DNA of 9,409 nt from assembly GCA_024763295.1 (NCBI GenBank), contig JANTFU010000075.1:1-9409 (forward strand), read 5' to 3'. The notes under the pieces are model-generated. The model ran no database searches. It saw only the letters and a program-made list of their open reading frames with translations, and was not told where the DNA came from. Of the stretch, positions 1-6,667 are shown piece after piece. The position numbers were made by a program, and so were the translations under genes. Numbering within the stretch: position 1 is the stretch's first letter; each line of letters begins with the position of its first letter. The stretch comes from Anaerolineales bacterium. GTDB taxonomy: Bacteria > Chloroflexota > Anaerolineae > Anaerolineales > Villigracilaceae.

Positions 1-270
1 ATTCAGGCGGAAGAAAAGCTGAATGCGCCCTGCTCCGTCTTCGATATGTGCAAAGGAAATTTTGCCCATGTGGCGCATGGCACGCAAACGACCGGCAAGG
101 ATTGCTTCAACCGCGACATCTTCGTTGCCTTCGATCGCTTCAAACGCAGCAATCGCTTCGGTGCTTAGGTGTGTGCGGCGTGCGCGGGTGGGATAGGGTT
201 CAATCCCTTCGGCGCGCAGGGCTTCGATCTTTTCCAAACGGACTTCTTCAAGAGATGTATATGCTGTCAT
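1..270 (-). CDS. lysS: lysine--tRNA ligase, class II (N-terminal part, cut by window edge)
   Basis: This is the first 90 codons of a class II lysyl-tRNA synthetase, the cytoplasmic enzyme that charges tRNA-Lys with lysine using ATP; the rest lies left of the window. The N-terminal helix is visible (RLEKIEALRAEGIEPYP, about residues 11-27). It is followed by the start of the OB-fold anticodon-binding domain, with the family signature GRLRAMRHMGKISFAHIEDG (about 60-79) and then GRIQLFFR. The catalytic core motifs are outside the window. The ATG at 268-270 is preceded by AGAGG at a suitable distance, and the N-terminus has the family's usual length. Upstream, TTGACC at 330-335 and TAGAAT at 302-307 (minus strand) are 22 bp apart, too far for a normal sigma-70 pair, so no promoter is called. 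Identification is confident from the OB-fold signature. Confidence 0.93.
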   Translation of the reverse strand, partial: MTAYTSLEEVRLEKIEALRAEGIEPYPTRARRTHLSTEAIAAFEAIEGNEDVAVEAILAGRLRAMRHMGKISFAHIEDGAGRIQLFFRLN

Positions 271-304
271 TATTGCCTCTTTATGTTTTATATGTCGCAC
301 TATT

Positions 305-318
305 CTATCAAAAGATAG
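305..318. repeat. small inverted repeat upstream of lysS
   Basis: CTATC (305-309), loop AAAA, GATAG (314-318) form a perfect 5-bp inverted repeat about 35 bp before the lysS start codon, in AT-rich DNA that should hold the lysS promoter. It could be a weak operator or chance; nothing else supports a regulatory role. Confidence 0.2.
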
Positions 319-472
319 TCTAAAAATACGGTCAATTTTCAATTATTCAAGATATGCTTGCCAAAATCTTCTAAAAAGCACTGAAATCAGCGTTTTTCGG
401 TAACTACCTACCCACACAATTCATGTCACCGCCGAGCGGCTGGCTGGATAAAGCTCAGCTTTGCGAAACAGT

Positions 473-537
473 CTCCCTCATTGACTTGGAGATTGCTTCA
501 CCCCGAAAAGCATCGGGGTTCGCAATGACGTAGGGAG
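473..537. repeat. REP-like palindromic intergenic repeat (GATTGCTTC...CGCAATGACG type)
   Basis: This is a nested palindrome in the 281-base gap between lysS and the DUF5698 gene. The inner stem ACCCCGA (500-506) pairs with TCGGGGT (513-519) across a 6-base loop. Around it lie GATTGCTTC (491-499) and TCGCAATGACG (520-530), and outside these CTCCC/TCATTG (473-483) can pair with CAATGA/GGGAG (523-537). From memory, GATTGCTTC...GCAATGACG is a widespread dispersed palindrome in many bacterial genomes, and translated copies give spurious peptides in databases. The rest of the gap (271-472) shows only AT-rich leader near lysS and short minor hairpins such as AAAGC-TCA-GCTTT. No T-run follows the stem on either strand, so it is not a typical terminator. 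Confidence 0.6.
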
Positions 538-551
538 TTACGTTTTTGACG

Positions 552-1085
552 TTAACGTCGCCAAAAGCCGTGATGGACAGTGCGCATCTCTGCGACAGTG
601 ATAAAGGCATTCTCATCCACGCTGCGAATAATTTGCTCCGCCAGTGAGACACGTTTGCGTAAAACCGCGATTGTTAATAGACTCACCATGCCGTCCTTGC
701 CGCGAGCGGCAACTTCTGTGACGGCAAAACCGTCGTTACGCAACTTCTCTGCGAGTTCGGCACCATGCCCCGGGGATATCACGTCCAAGCGTAAATATCC
801 GAGCGCCATCTGCTCTTCAATCCACATGCCAACTACGTTACCGGTAGCAAATCCGGCGGCGTAAGCTGTCACATAAAGCGGATTATCCAAATTACTAAAA
901 ACCGATGCAAAAACCAGCACATAGATTACAGAGACCAAAAATCCTAAAATCCACGAGTAAAGTTTTTTGCTGCGCATGACCATGAGCAGGCGCATCGTGT
1001 CGAGGGTGTTGTTAAGGACGCGAAACAAAAAAATAAGCAACGCCCCCAACCAGGCTTCGGGCGAGAGGAAAAAATCAAAAGCCAT
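552..1085 (-). CDS. UPF0316 family membrane protein (DUF5698 + DUF2179)
   Basis: This 177-residue protein has an N-terminal membrane half and a soluble C-terminal half. Helices lie roughly at residues 12-30, 42-62 and 68-90. The segment around SNLDNPLYVTAYAAGFATGN (64-83) is the recognisable signature of the UPF0316/DUF5698 family (Bacillus YebE-like). Residues about 105-170 (GHGAELAEKLRNDGFAVTEV, then a beta-rich part ending near ITVAEMR) match the DUF2179 domain, also found at the C-terminus of YitT-type proteins. The family has no established biochemical function; a ligand-sensing role for the soluble domain is only inference. The ATG at 1083-1085 has AGGAG at 1092-1096, six bases upstream, which settles the start. 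The TAA stop lies inside the perfect 12-base palindrome GACGTTAACGTC (548-559). It follows glgP on the same strand, but the hairpin at 1121-1161 suggests at least partial transcriptional separation. Confidence 0.85.
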   Translation of the reverse strand: MAFDFFLSPEAWLGALLIFLFRVLNNTLDTMRLLMVMRSKKLYSWILGFLVSVIYVLVFASVFSNLDNPLYVTAYAAGFATGNVVGMWIEEQMALGYLRLDVISPGHGAELAEKLRNDGFAVTEVAARGKDGMVSLLTIAVLRKRVSLAEQIIRSVDENAFITVAEMRTVHHGFWRR

Positions 1086-1120
1086 GCTGAACTCCTAAAA
1101 GAGTGCCAAGAGGTTAAACA

Positions 1121-1161
1121 AAAGTGATGCGCAGCGCATCCGAGGTGCCGCACATCACTTT
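1121..1161 (-). terminator. probable terminator after glgP
   Basis: AAAGTGATG (1121-1129) and CATCACTTT (1153-1161) are perfect 9-bp arms 16 bases beyond the glgP stop. Read on the minus strand the hairpin is followed by TTGTTT, a short interrupted U-tract. An alternative nested palindrome, GATGCGC-A-GCGCATC (1126-1140), overlaps one arm, so the two folds are mutually exclusive. The weak U-tract makes termination efficiency uncertain, and read-through into the downstream DUF5698 gene is possible. Confidence 0.45.
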
Positions 1162-1176
1162 GAAATTGCGGGGCGC

Positions 1177-3318
1177 TTATTTCGCTTTGGCGGGAATGTA
1201 AAGCTCTTCTACATATTCCTTGACCATGCGGCGCATGGAGAATTGCGGGGTGATTGTGCGCAGGTTGTTCTTCATCATCTTAATCCATTTCGCGGGGATA
1301 TTGTTGCCATCACGGTCGTAATAGAGCGGGATGATTTCGTTTTCAAGGGTCGCGTATAAGCTGGCAATATCGCTTTCGTCCTGTGATTCGGTATCGGGGG
1401 CAACATCGTCGCCGATTGCCCAACCGTTATGTCCATTATAGGCTTCACGCCACCAGCCGTCGAGTACCGAGAAATTCATTGCACCATTCATGGCGGCTTT
1501 CATGCCGGAAGTGCCGGAGGCTTCATTCGGGCGGCGGGGAGTGTTGAGCCAAACGTCCACGCCTTGAACGAGATAGCGGGCAACATTCATGTCGTAGTCT
1601 TCGATGAAAACCAAACGTCCGCCGTTTTCGGCTTTTTTGACCGCGCGGTAGACTTCCTGAATGAGCTGCTTGCCCGGTTCATCAGCGGGATGCGCTTTTC
1701 CGGCAAAAAGAATCTGCACGGGGCGATTGGGCTGATTCAGCAAGCCTAATACTCGGTCGAGATCTGAAAGGATCAGATTTGCCCGTTTATAGGTCGCGAA
1801 GCGGCGCGCGAAGCCGATTGTCAGCACATAGGGGTCAAGCAATGCGCCGGAGGCGATCGCCTGCACGGGGTGGAATCCGCCTTTAATCCAGCGGCGGCGC
1901 GTGCGTTCCATCATATAGAAAACGAGTTTGCGTTTGAGATGGTTGCGGACCTCCCAAAGCTCTGCATCGGGGATGTTGTCGATGGCTTCCCATAGTTTGG
2001 GGTCATCGTGATTTTCCAGCCAGTTTTCACCGAGGTATTTTTCGTAGAGCACCCCCATGCGGCGTGCCAGCCAGGTGGGTGTATGGACGCCGTTGGTAAC
2101 GTAGCCAATCGGCACGTCGTCTTCGGCTTTATTGGGCCAGAGGAAATTCCACATCTTGCGGGCAACACGTCCGTGGAGTTCAGAAACGCCGTTACGTCCA
2201 TCGGAATAACGCAGCGCCAGCACGCCCATACTGAAGGTTTCGCCCCAAGACTGCTGATTGCGCGCCAAGCTGACAAATTCGTCGCGGTCAAGGTTGAGTT
2301 GGGGCCACAGTGCGCCCAGATATTTGTCGATCATCCAAAGCGGGAATTCGTCGTTTCCAGCCGGAACAGGGGTATGCGTGGTGAAAACGTTGTTGACGCG
2401 CGTAATTTCGATGGCTTCTTCAAAGGTTTTGCCGGTTTCGACAACTTCGCGCGCGCGCTCCAGAATTTGAAAGGCTGCGTGCCCTTCGTTCATGTGCCAA
2501 ACTCCGGGGTTGTGTCCCAGTAAACGCATTGCCCGAACGCCGCCGACGCCCAAGAGAACTTCCTGCGCGATGCGGAAGTTGATGTCGCTCCAGTAAAGGC
2601 GTGCCGTTAATTTGCGGTCTTCGGGCGCATTTTCAGGGACATCCGAGTCCATCAAATACAGCGGGATGCGCCCAACGCGCACTTCCCACAAACGCGCAGA
2701 AACTTTGCGGTCAGGGAATTCAACGGTCACTTTCAAGTCGTTACCATCGTCATCGGTCATGCGCAAAAGCGGCAGATTGTCAAAATTCAGGTGATTATTG
2801 AGCGCTTCTTGCCAGCCATCTTCAGAGATGCGCTGCGAGAAATAACCTTCAGCATACAAAAAGCCGATGCCCTTGAGCGGCAAGCCCAAGTCGGAGGCTT
2901 CCTTGAGATGATCGCCCGCTAAAACGCCCAAACCGCCAGAATAAATCGGCAAAATTTCGTGCAAACCAAATTCCATTGAAAAATAGGCGACGGAGCCATC
3001 ACAAAAGCCGGCATGGTTTTTATCGCACCAAGTCCCTTTATGCGCCATATAGGCATCAAATTCGGCAAAAACTTTATCGTAATTATCAAGGTAACTGGTC
3101 TTTTGGGCGGCTTCGTTCAGCGAAGAACGATTTACCTGATGCAAAAAGGTGATTGGGTTGTGAGCAAGACGCTCCCACAATTCGCCGTCCACATGCGCAA
3201 AAAGGCGCTGTGCATTCGGCTGCCACGTCCACCATAAGTTATACGCCAGTTCGCCAAGGCGATTGATACGGCGCGGAAGGTCAAAGTGATTCGGAACACG
3301 GGTTTTGAAAACAGTCAT
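1177..3318 (-). CDS. glgP: alpha-glucan (glycogen/maltodextrin) phosphorylase with DUF3417 N-terminus
   Basis: This is a 713-residue PLP-dependent glucan phosphorylase of the short TIGR02094-like family. It cleaves alpha-1,4-glucans with phosphate to give glucose 1-phosphate in the cytoplasm. The N-terminus (RRINRLGELAYNLWWTW, 16-32) is DUF3417-like. The catalytic part shows AYFSMEFGLHEILPIYSGGL (111-130), HMNEGHAAF (275-283), TTHTPVPAGNDEF (313-325), GYVTNGVHTPTW (405-416), IGFARRFATYKRANL (501-515) and FAGKAHPADEPGK (538-550). The cofactor loop EASGTSGMKAAMNG (599-612) has Lys607 as the expected PLP lysine. The reading frame stays open to 3417, but the extra 33 residues have no family resemblance; the ATG at 3316-3318 has GGAGAG (3324-3329) five bases upstream, so I start there. 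It stands alone, without other glycogen genes beside it. Length and motifs look intact. The choice between glycogen and shorter maltodextrins as substrate cannot be read from the sequence. Confidence 0.95.
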   Translation of the reverse strand: MTVFKTRVPNHFDLPRRINRLGELAYNLWWTWQPNAQRLFAHVDGELWERLAHNPITFLHQVNRSSLNEAAQKTSYLDNYDKVFAEFDAYMAHKGTWCDKNHAGFCDGSVAYFSMEFGLHEILPIYSGGLGVLAGDHLKEASDLGLPLKGIGFLYAEGYFSQRISEDGWQEALNNHLNFDNLPLLRMTDDDGNDLKVTVEFPDRKVSARLWEVRVGRIPLYLMDSDVPENAPEDRKLTARLYWSDINFRIAQEVLLGVGGVRAMRLLGHNPGVWHMNEGHAAFQILERAREVVETGKTFEEAIEITRVNNVFTTHTPVPAGNDEFPLWMIDKYLGALWPQLNLDRDEFVSLARNQQSWGETFSMGVLALRYSDGRNGVSELHGRVARKMWNFLWPNKAEDDVPIGYVTNGVHTPTWLARRMGVLYEKYLGENWLENHDDPKLWEAIDNIPDAELWEVRNHLKRKLVFYMMERTRRRWIKGGFHPVQAIASGALLDPYVLTIGFARRFATYKRANLILSDLDRVLGLLNQPNRPVQILFAGKAHPADEPGKQLIQEVYRAVKKAENGGRLVFIEDYDMNVARYLVQGVDVWLNTPRRPNEASGTSGMKAAMNGAMNFSVLDGWWREAYNGHNGWAIGDDVAPDTESQDESDIASLYATLENEIIPLYYDRDGNNIPAKWIKMMKNNLRTITPQFSMRRMVKEYVEELYIPAKAK

Positions 3319-3388
3319 TTTTTCTCTCCATTCTGTCCTTGCAAAAGCAGGGGCGGAAAAATCGTCGCTATGATACCACTCTTTCAAA

Positions 3389-3417
3389 GATATATACGGT
3401 AGAATTTGTATTGACAA
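3389..3417 (-). promoter_or_regulatory. candidate sigma-70 promoter for glgP
   Basis: On the minus strand TTGTCA (3412-3417) is followed after exactly 17 bases by TATATC (3389-3394), about 70 bases before the glgP start codon. Both hexamers are near-consensus. It lies in the 150-base divergent gap between glgP and the plus-strand membrane-protein gene. The overlapping TTGACA (3411-3416) on the plus strand has no convincing -10 partner. Confidence 0.4.
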
Positions 3418-3468
3418 TTTATCGTAAAAAACTCACACCCGCCCCTTTTTTCTCATCAAGGTTCAAAA

Positions 3469-4509
3469 ATGAATCCAACGCGTAAAGAAAAACTTCTCTT
3501 TTGGCTGCTACTCGCTGCTTACTCAACCTTCTTCGCCGAAGTCTTCGCCGGTTCCGATATGTTCCCCTTTTTCAATATTTGGGGCATCTTTGTCGTCGTT
3601 CCGCTTTACGGATTGCACAGCATCATCCTGACCACTATCATTTACAAATACGGCAAACCGACTTTAGCGACGCTCGTCTTTGCCGGGATGCTCTTTGGAC
3701 TCTACGAAGCCTATATGACCAAAGTGCTCTGGCAACCAAGCTGGGACGCCGCGATTACGCTCGGCGAAGTGGCTTGGGTGGAGGTCCTTGTCTTGGTATT
3801 CTGGTGGCATACTTGGTTCTCGTATATCACCCCCCTACTGCTGGCTGAAAAACTCCTAACCAATAGCAGCGAGATTTTGAATAGCCTGCCCGAAAAATTC
3901 CAGCGTTTCTACAGCGGTTGGAAAGGCTACCTTGCCCTAATCATCTTTGGGGGCATCTTTCAGAGCATCAACTCCCCTTCAGTCTTCAAATCATTTCTTT
4001 CCGGCTTCAGTAGTATTGGAATGCTCGTCCTATTGACAGTCATCTGGCAGAAAACCACAAAAAATGCCCGCTACAGCCTGTCCGAGCTTTTGCCCAACGG
4101 CAAAGAATTCCGCTTTCTTGCGCTCTGGCTGGCAGCCTTATACATTTTCCTTGGCTTTAACATGTTCCCAGAACGCCTGCCCGGTATAGTCGGGCAAAGC
4201 ATCATTCTCGCTTTTTATCTTCTCGTAATCTGGCTTTTCCGTCTTGCCCTAAAAAAATCTTACACGCACCCCATAAAAACAGAGAAAGAAAAAGTCCCTG
4301 CAAGAAAATATTGGCTATTCATCGGGTTGGTATTCATCGCTGTCTTGGTGAGTGCGAGAGCGCTTTTGAACGCATTCCTGCCGGTTATCGTTTTGCTCGG
4401 CTGGGGAATTGGCAGCAGTTTAAGTCTATGGGCATTTTGGCAAGCATACAAAGAAATCAAACCGCGCCCAAAGAATCGTTTTTCAGTTGACGGTACTGGC
4501 ATCCCCTGA
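3469..4509 (+). CDS. unrecognised polytopic membrane protein, about ten helices
   Basis: I do not recognise a named family for this 346-residue protein. Hydrophobic stretches at about 8-27, 33-58, 64-83, 100-126, 152-168, 178-195, 213-233, 238-261, 281-301 and 303-325 suggest roughly ten membrane helices. A lysine-rich loop lies at about 262-280 (KKSYTHPIKTEKEKVPARK) and the tail is basic (KEIKPRPKNR). Notable patches are WGIFVVVPLYGLH (38-50), FGLYEAYMTKVLW (76-88) and FWWHTWFSYI (111-120); the His and acidic residues in helix-forming segments could matter for transport or catalysis, but this is speculation. The ATG start has a weak AAGG upstream. It is divergent from glgP and is the only plus-strand protein gene here. 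Its last codons and stop coincide with the promoter of the downstream tRNA gene. Confidence 0.8.
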   Translation: MNPTRKEKLLFWLLLAAYSTFFAEVFAGSDMFPFFNIWGIFVVVPLYGLHSIILTTIIYKYGKPTLATLVFAGMLFGLYEAYMTKVLWQPSWDAAITLGEVAWVEVLVLVFWWHTWFSYITPLLLAEKLLTNSSEILNSLPEKFQRFYSGWKGYLALIIFGGIFQSINSPSVFKSFLSGFSSIGMLVLLTVIWQKTTKNARYSLSELLPNGKEFRFLALWLAALYIFLGFNMFPERLPGIVGQSIILAFYLLVIWLFRLALKKSYTHPIKTEKEKVPARKYWLFIGLVFIAVLVSARALLNAFLPVIVLLGWGIGSSLSLWAFWQAYKEIKPRPKNRFSVDGTGIP

Positions 4510-4515
4510 TAAAAT
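4487..4515 (+). promoter_or_regulatory. promoter of tRNA-Glu, overlapping the end of the membrane-protein gene
   Basis: TTGACG (4487-4492), a 17-base spacer and TAAAAT (4510-4515) form a near-consensus sigma-70 promoter, with a predicted transcription start about 7 bases before the mature tRNA. The -35 box and spacer encode the final residues of the upstream membrane protein, and its TGA stop (4507-4509) directly abuts the -10 box. Confidence 0.75.
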
Positions 4516-4528
4516 CGCTCCGCTAGTC

Positions 4529-4601
4529 GCCCCTATCGTCTAGTGGCCCAGGACGGAGCCCTCTCAAGGCTCAAACCGGGGTTCGAGTCCCCGTAGGGGC
4601 A
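4529..4601 (+). tRNA. tRNA-Glu (anticodon CTC)
   Basis: The cloverleaf can be folded by hand. The acceptor GCCCCTA (4529-4535) pairs with TAGGGGC (4594-4600), with discriminator A4601. The D arm is GTCT/GGAC. The anticodon stem GAGCC/GGCTC (4556-4560/4568-4572) encloses the loop CTCTCAA, giving anticodon CTC (4563-4565), which reads GAG glutamate codons. The variable loop is four bases and the T arm CGGGG/CCCCG (4577-4581/4589-4593) encloses TTCGAGT. The 3' CCA is not encoded, so CCA-adding enzyme is needed. It is a single-gene unit between its own promoter and the hairpin at 4608-4635. No duplicate of its 3' end is visible in the window, so there is no sign of use as an integration site. Confidence 0.97.
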
Positions 4602-4607
4602 TCACTC

Positions 4608-4635
4608 AAAAAGCCGCTCGTTTGAGCGGCTTTTT
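4608..4635. terminator. bidirectional intrinsic terminator between tRNA-Glu and the META gene
   Basis: AAAAAGCCGCTC (4608-4619), loop GTTT, GAGCGGCTTTTT (4624-4635) form a perfect 12-bp stem with A-runs and T-runs on both sides. It gives a U-tract on each strand. It ends the tRNA transcript from the left and the convergent META gene, whose stop codon is only three bases away, from the right. Confidence 0.9.
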
Positions 4636-4638
4636 CAT

Positions 4639-5049
4639 TTAATTCTCGGCAGCAAAGACCAGCGCGTCTCCAGCGGCGTTGAAGAGCAATAACGTATCGC
4701 CCCTCCGCTCAAAATGGTCAACGGAGCTGAGAAAAGCAAGATATTCCTGCTCCTGTGTCATGGCGGCGGTTTCTGCACATGCCATCGCCGTGGACATCAG
4801 CATCCCAAACTCGATTTGATCGCCTTTGAGCGTATATTCTCCTCCGTAAGTATTGCAGGATGAATTACCGCTCACACGCCCATCTTGGTAAGAGATGGTT
4901 GGCTGATGCCCAACAAGTGGCGTTTTCCCGTCAAATTCAACCAATGTCCATGTCGTGCCATCGAGCGTGGCATTTTGTGCGCCGCAAGCGGAGACGAGCA
5001 TGGTAAGCAGGGAAAGGGCAAGTAGTAGTTTTTTGATTTTTGCGTTCAT
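4639..5049 (-). CDS. META domain (HslJ-like) lipoprotein
   Basis: This 136-residue exported lipoprotein consists of a signal peptide plus one META domain. The N-terminus MNAKIKKLLLALSLLTML has a basic start and hydrophobic core, then lipobox VSAC with Cys22 as the lipidated residue. The mature part opens with GTTWTLVEFDGK (31-42). It carries the META hallmarks GNSSCNTYGGEY (61-72) and STAMAC (86-91), where Cys65 and Cys91 are candidates for a disulfide, and ends with DTLLLFNAAGDALVFA. META/HslJ proteins have a small beta-barrel-like fold and are loosely linked to envelope stress and drug tolerance in enterobacteria; the role here is unknown. The ATG has AAAGGA (5057-5062) seven bases upstream. 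It is a single-gene unit, convergent with the tRNA and sharing its terminator. Confidence 0.88.
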   Translation of the reverse strand: MNAKIKKLLLALSLLTMLVSACGAQNATLDGTTWTLVEFDGKTPLVGHQPTISYQDGRVSGNSSCNTYGGEYTLKGDQIEFGMLMSTAMACAETAAMTQEQEYLAFLSSVDHFERRGDTLLLFNAAGDALVFAAEN

Positions 5050-5110
5050 TTAGGATTCCTTTCGCTTTCGGGAGTGGTCAAAATTGCCTGATAAAAGATT
5101 TATGACAAAT

Positions 5111-5177
5111 GGCTCCCTGCGCCGTCCCCGGCACAGGTTGCTCTCACAAAACGCCGCCGAGGACGGCGACTAGAGCC
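5111..5177. repeat. long imperfect palindrome upstream of the META gene
   Basis: GGCTC (5111-5115) pairs with GAGCC (5173-5177); after a 4x4 internal loop CGCCGTCC (5120-5127) pairs with GGACGGCG (5161-5168); after a C-A mismatch CGGC (5129-5132) pairs with GCCG (5156-5159), leaving a 23-base loop. It is far more GC-rich than its surroundings and lies 62 bases before the META start, possibly within its leader. It may be a dispersed repeat or a structured leader; no T-run follows it. Confidence 0.5.
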
Positions 5178-5274
5178 AAGGGGTAGAATTGATAAAATCA
5201 GTCAAAATTTACCATCACCTCGCTTTGCTACACATATAACGATACAAAACGCAGAAAAGTTCCCGTTAAAGCAA

Positions 5275-5305
5275 AGTGCCGAGTATTTTGAAAATACTCG
5301 GCACT
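5275..5305 (-). terminator. perfect 15-bp hairpin after the DUF1015 gene
   Basis: AGTGCCGAGTATTTT (5275-5289) and AAAATACTCGGCACT (5291-5305) are exact inverted repeats around a single central G, 19 bases past the DUF1015 stop. On the minus strand the tract after it is only TTTGCTTT, so it is not a textbook terminator. Its position and perfection still suggest transcript ending or 3'-end stabilisation. A run of eight T (5316-5323) lies on the plus-strand side, ten bases from the stem. Confidence 0.5.
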
Positions 5306-5324
5306 AAATGGTCAGTTTTTTTTG

Positions 5325-6650
5325 CTAAATCGTTGTGTCGGGACTAACGTCCAGAATTGCCAAACCGGTCACAATCTTGGGATAGAAATCGGTTGATTTT
5401 TGGGGCATTTTTTCGTCATCGACGGTGCAGGCTTTAATCTGTTCCATGCGAGTGGCGTTGACGATGAAGAGGAAGGCGCTCTCATCTTCGGCAGCACGTT
5501 CGTAGCCGAGATCGGGTTCGCGCAGGTATTCGATGCCTTCTTTGGCGTCGATGGTCGCTTCGCTGATGCCCATGATGTGCTCAAGAATGAGTTTGTGTAA
5601 GATGCTGGCGTCGAGCGTTTGCCAGGATTTTTTATGGGACGGGGCAAGCTCTTCCATAACGGCAGCAGATTTCAGGTCAAGCGCGTAAACGCCGCTCTTT
5701 GTCACCATGCCAAAACTGCCCATCGCGCCAATCTTGCTATCCATGCGGGCTTCCAGCGCGGCGCGGTCATCCACTTTGGTAATTTCAAAATATTCGGCGG
5801 CTTTTTCGAGGACTTGCTCAACCGTCATATCTTTGTAATCAAAAATCAAACGATGTGTCGGCAAAATGGTAAGCCCGGGATTGGACATGCTGACAAGCGC
5901 AACCATCAAATAATTGAAGGCGGCATCTGCGGGGGCGTTGGGGAATTTTTTGCGCTGTTCGTCACGGTAGGCAATGGCAGTTTCGTAACGGTGGTGCCCA
6001 TCGGCGATAATCAGACCGGTTTTTGGCGCAAATTCAGCGTGGACAGCGGCAAGTACGTCTTCGTCGGTGACGACCCAGAGCATTTGGCGAACGTCTTTCT
6101 CGAAGAGTTCGCGCACGTCGACATCAGGCTGACGGTCGGCAATGGCAGCATCAAGAATGGCATCCACTTTGTTTTGAGCGTCCGGATAAAGAATGAAGAT
6201 ATTGCCGTAGTAGGCTTGCGTAGCGCGGGTCAGATTGAGACGATCCATTTTGGGACCGTCGTGGGTTTTTTCATGCGGCAGAACAATACCTTCTTCAAAG
6301 CGGGCGAGTTCGAGCGCGCCGATGACGGCTTTACGGACAATGGTTTCGCCATTGAGTTCAAATTGCTGATGGTAAACATAGAGAGCGGGTTTTTCTTCGT
6401 ATTTCAAGACACCCTCAGCAAGCCATTTGCTTAAGAAGTTGCGCGCGCGCGTATACACATTTTCGTTGACGTGATCGCCTTCTTTTTCTTTCCCTTTGAT
6501 CATGCGCACTACGTTGTATTCGTTCAGATCGTAGTATTTATCCTGCAAGCCATGACGCACGCGGTCGTAGGGCTGGCTGATGACGGTGGCGATGTCGCCG
6601 ACTTTTTCGGGGTTATAGCGGATACCGCTGAAAGGTTTTAAGTTTGCCAT
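5325..6650 (-). CDS. DUF1015 family protein, serine-cluster partner
   Basis: This 441-residue soluble protein belongs to the DUF1015 family, whose biochemical role I do not know to be established. Conserved blocks are visible: the N-terminal FSGIRYNPEKVGDIATVISQPYD (from residue 7), HEKTHDGPKMDRLNLTRAT (126-144), IADGHHRYETA (215-225) and near the end MPQKSTDFYPKIVTGL (415-430). The DGHHR block resembles the active-site signature of ParB/sulfiredoxin-fold enzymes, which include the archaeal free-serine kinase SerK; this parallel is inference. No signal peptide or membrane helix is seen, so it is likely cytoplasmic. The ATG has AGGAG five bases upstream. It is the last gene after the aminotransferase and phosphoglycerate dehydrogenase. 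From memory, this three-family grouping recurs in other bacteria, pointing to serine or phosphoserine metabolism. Length and motifs suggest an intact gene. Confidence 0.9.
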   Translation of the reverse strand: MANLKPFSGIRYNPEKVGDIATVISQPYDRVRHGLQDKYYDLNEYNVVRMIKGKEKEGDHVNENVYTRARNFLSKWLAEGVLKYEEKPALYVYHQQFELNGETIVRKAVIGALELARFEEGIVLPHEKTHDGPKMDRLNLTRATQAYYGNIFILYPDAQNKVDAILDAAIADRQPDVDVRELFEKDVRQMLWVVTDEDVLAAVHAEFAPKTGLIIADGHHRYETAIAYRDEQRKKFPNAPADAAFNYLMVALVSMSNPGLTILPTHRLIFDYKDMTVEQVLEKAAEYFEITKVDDRAALEARMDSKIGAMGSFGMVTKSGVYALDLKSAAVMEELAPSHKKSWQTLDASILHKLILEHIMGISEATIDAKEGIEYLREPDLGYERAAEDESAFLFIVNATRMEQIKACTVDDEKMPQKSTDFYPKIVTGLAILDVSPDTTI

Positions 6651-6667
6651 TTTCTCTCCTTTTCAAG

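Noticed and set aside
48..323. 91-codon plus-strand frame at the left edge
   Set aside because: It is antisense to lysS codons and runs into the lysS leader; Cys/Arg-rich shadow sequence without any domain.
302..335. TTGACC and TAGAAT as a lysS promoter
   Set aside because: The 22-base spacing is too long for sigma-70; alternative pairings at 17-19 bases have poor -10 boxes.
3319..3417. Upstream extension of the glucan phosphorylase frame (33 extra residues)
   Set aside because: The extra residues lack family resemblance and cover the likely promoter. A good GGAGAG site stands before the ATG at 3316-3318, where the conserved N-terminus begins.
4529..4601. tRNA-Glu as an integration site for a mobile island
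   Set aside because: No second copy of the tRNA 3' end and no integrase are visible in the window.
5619..6434. Long plus-strand open frame opposite the DUF1015 gene
   Set aside because: It lies entirely antisense to a well-supported conserved gene, has repetitive FGxF-like shadow composition, and resembles no protein family.
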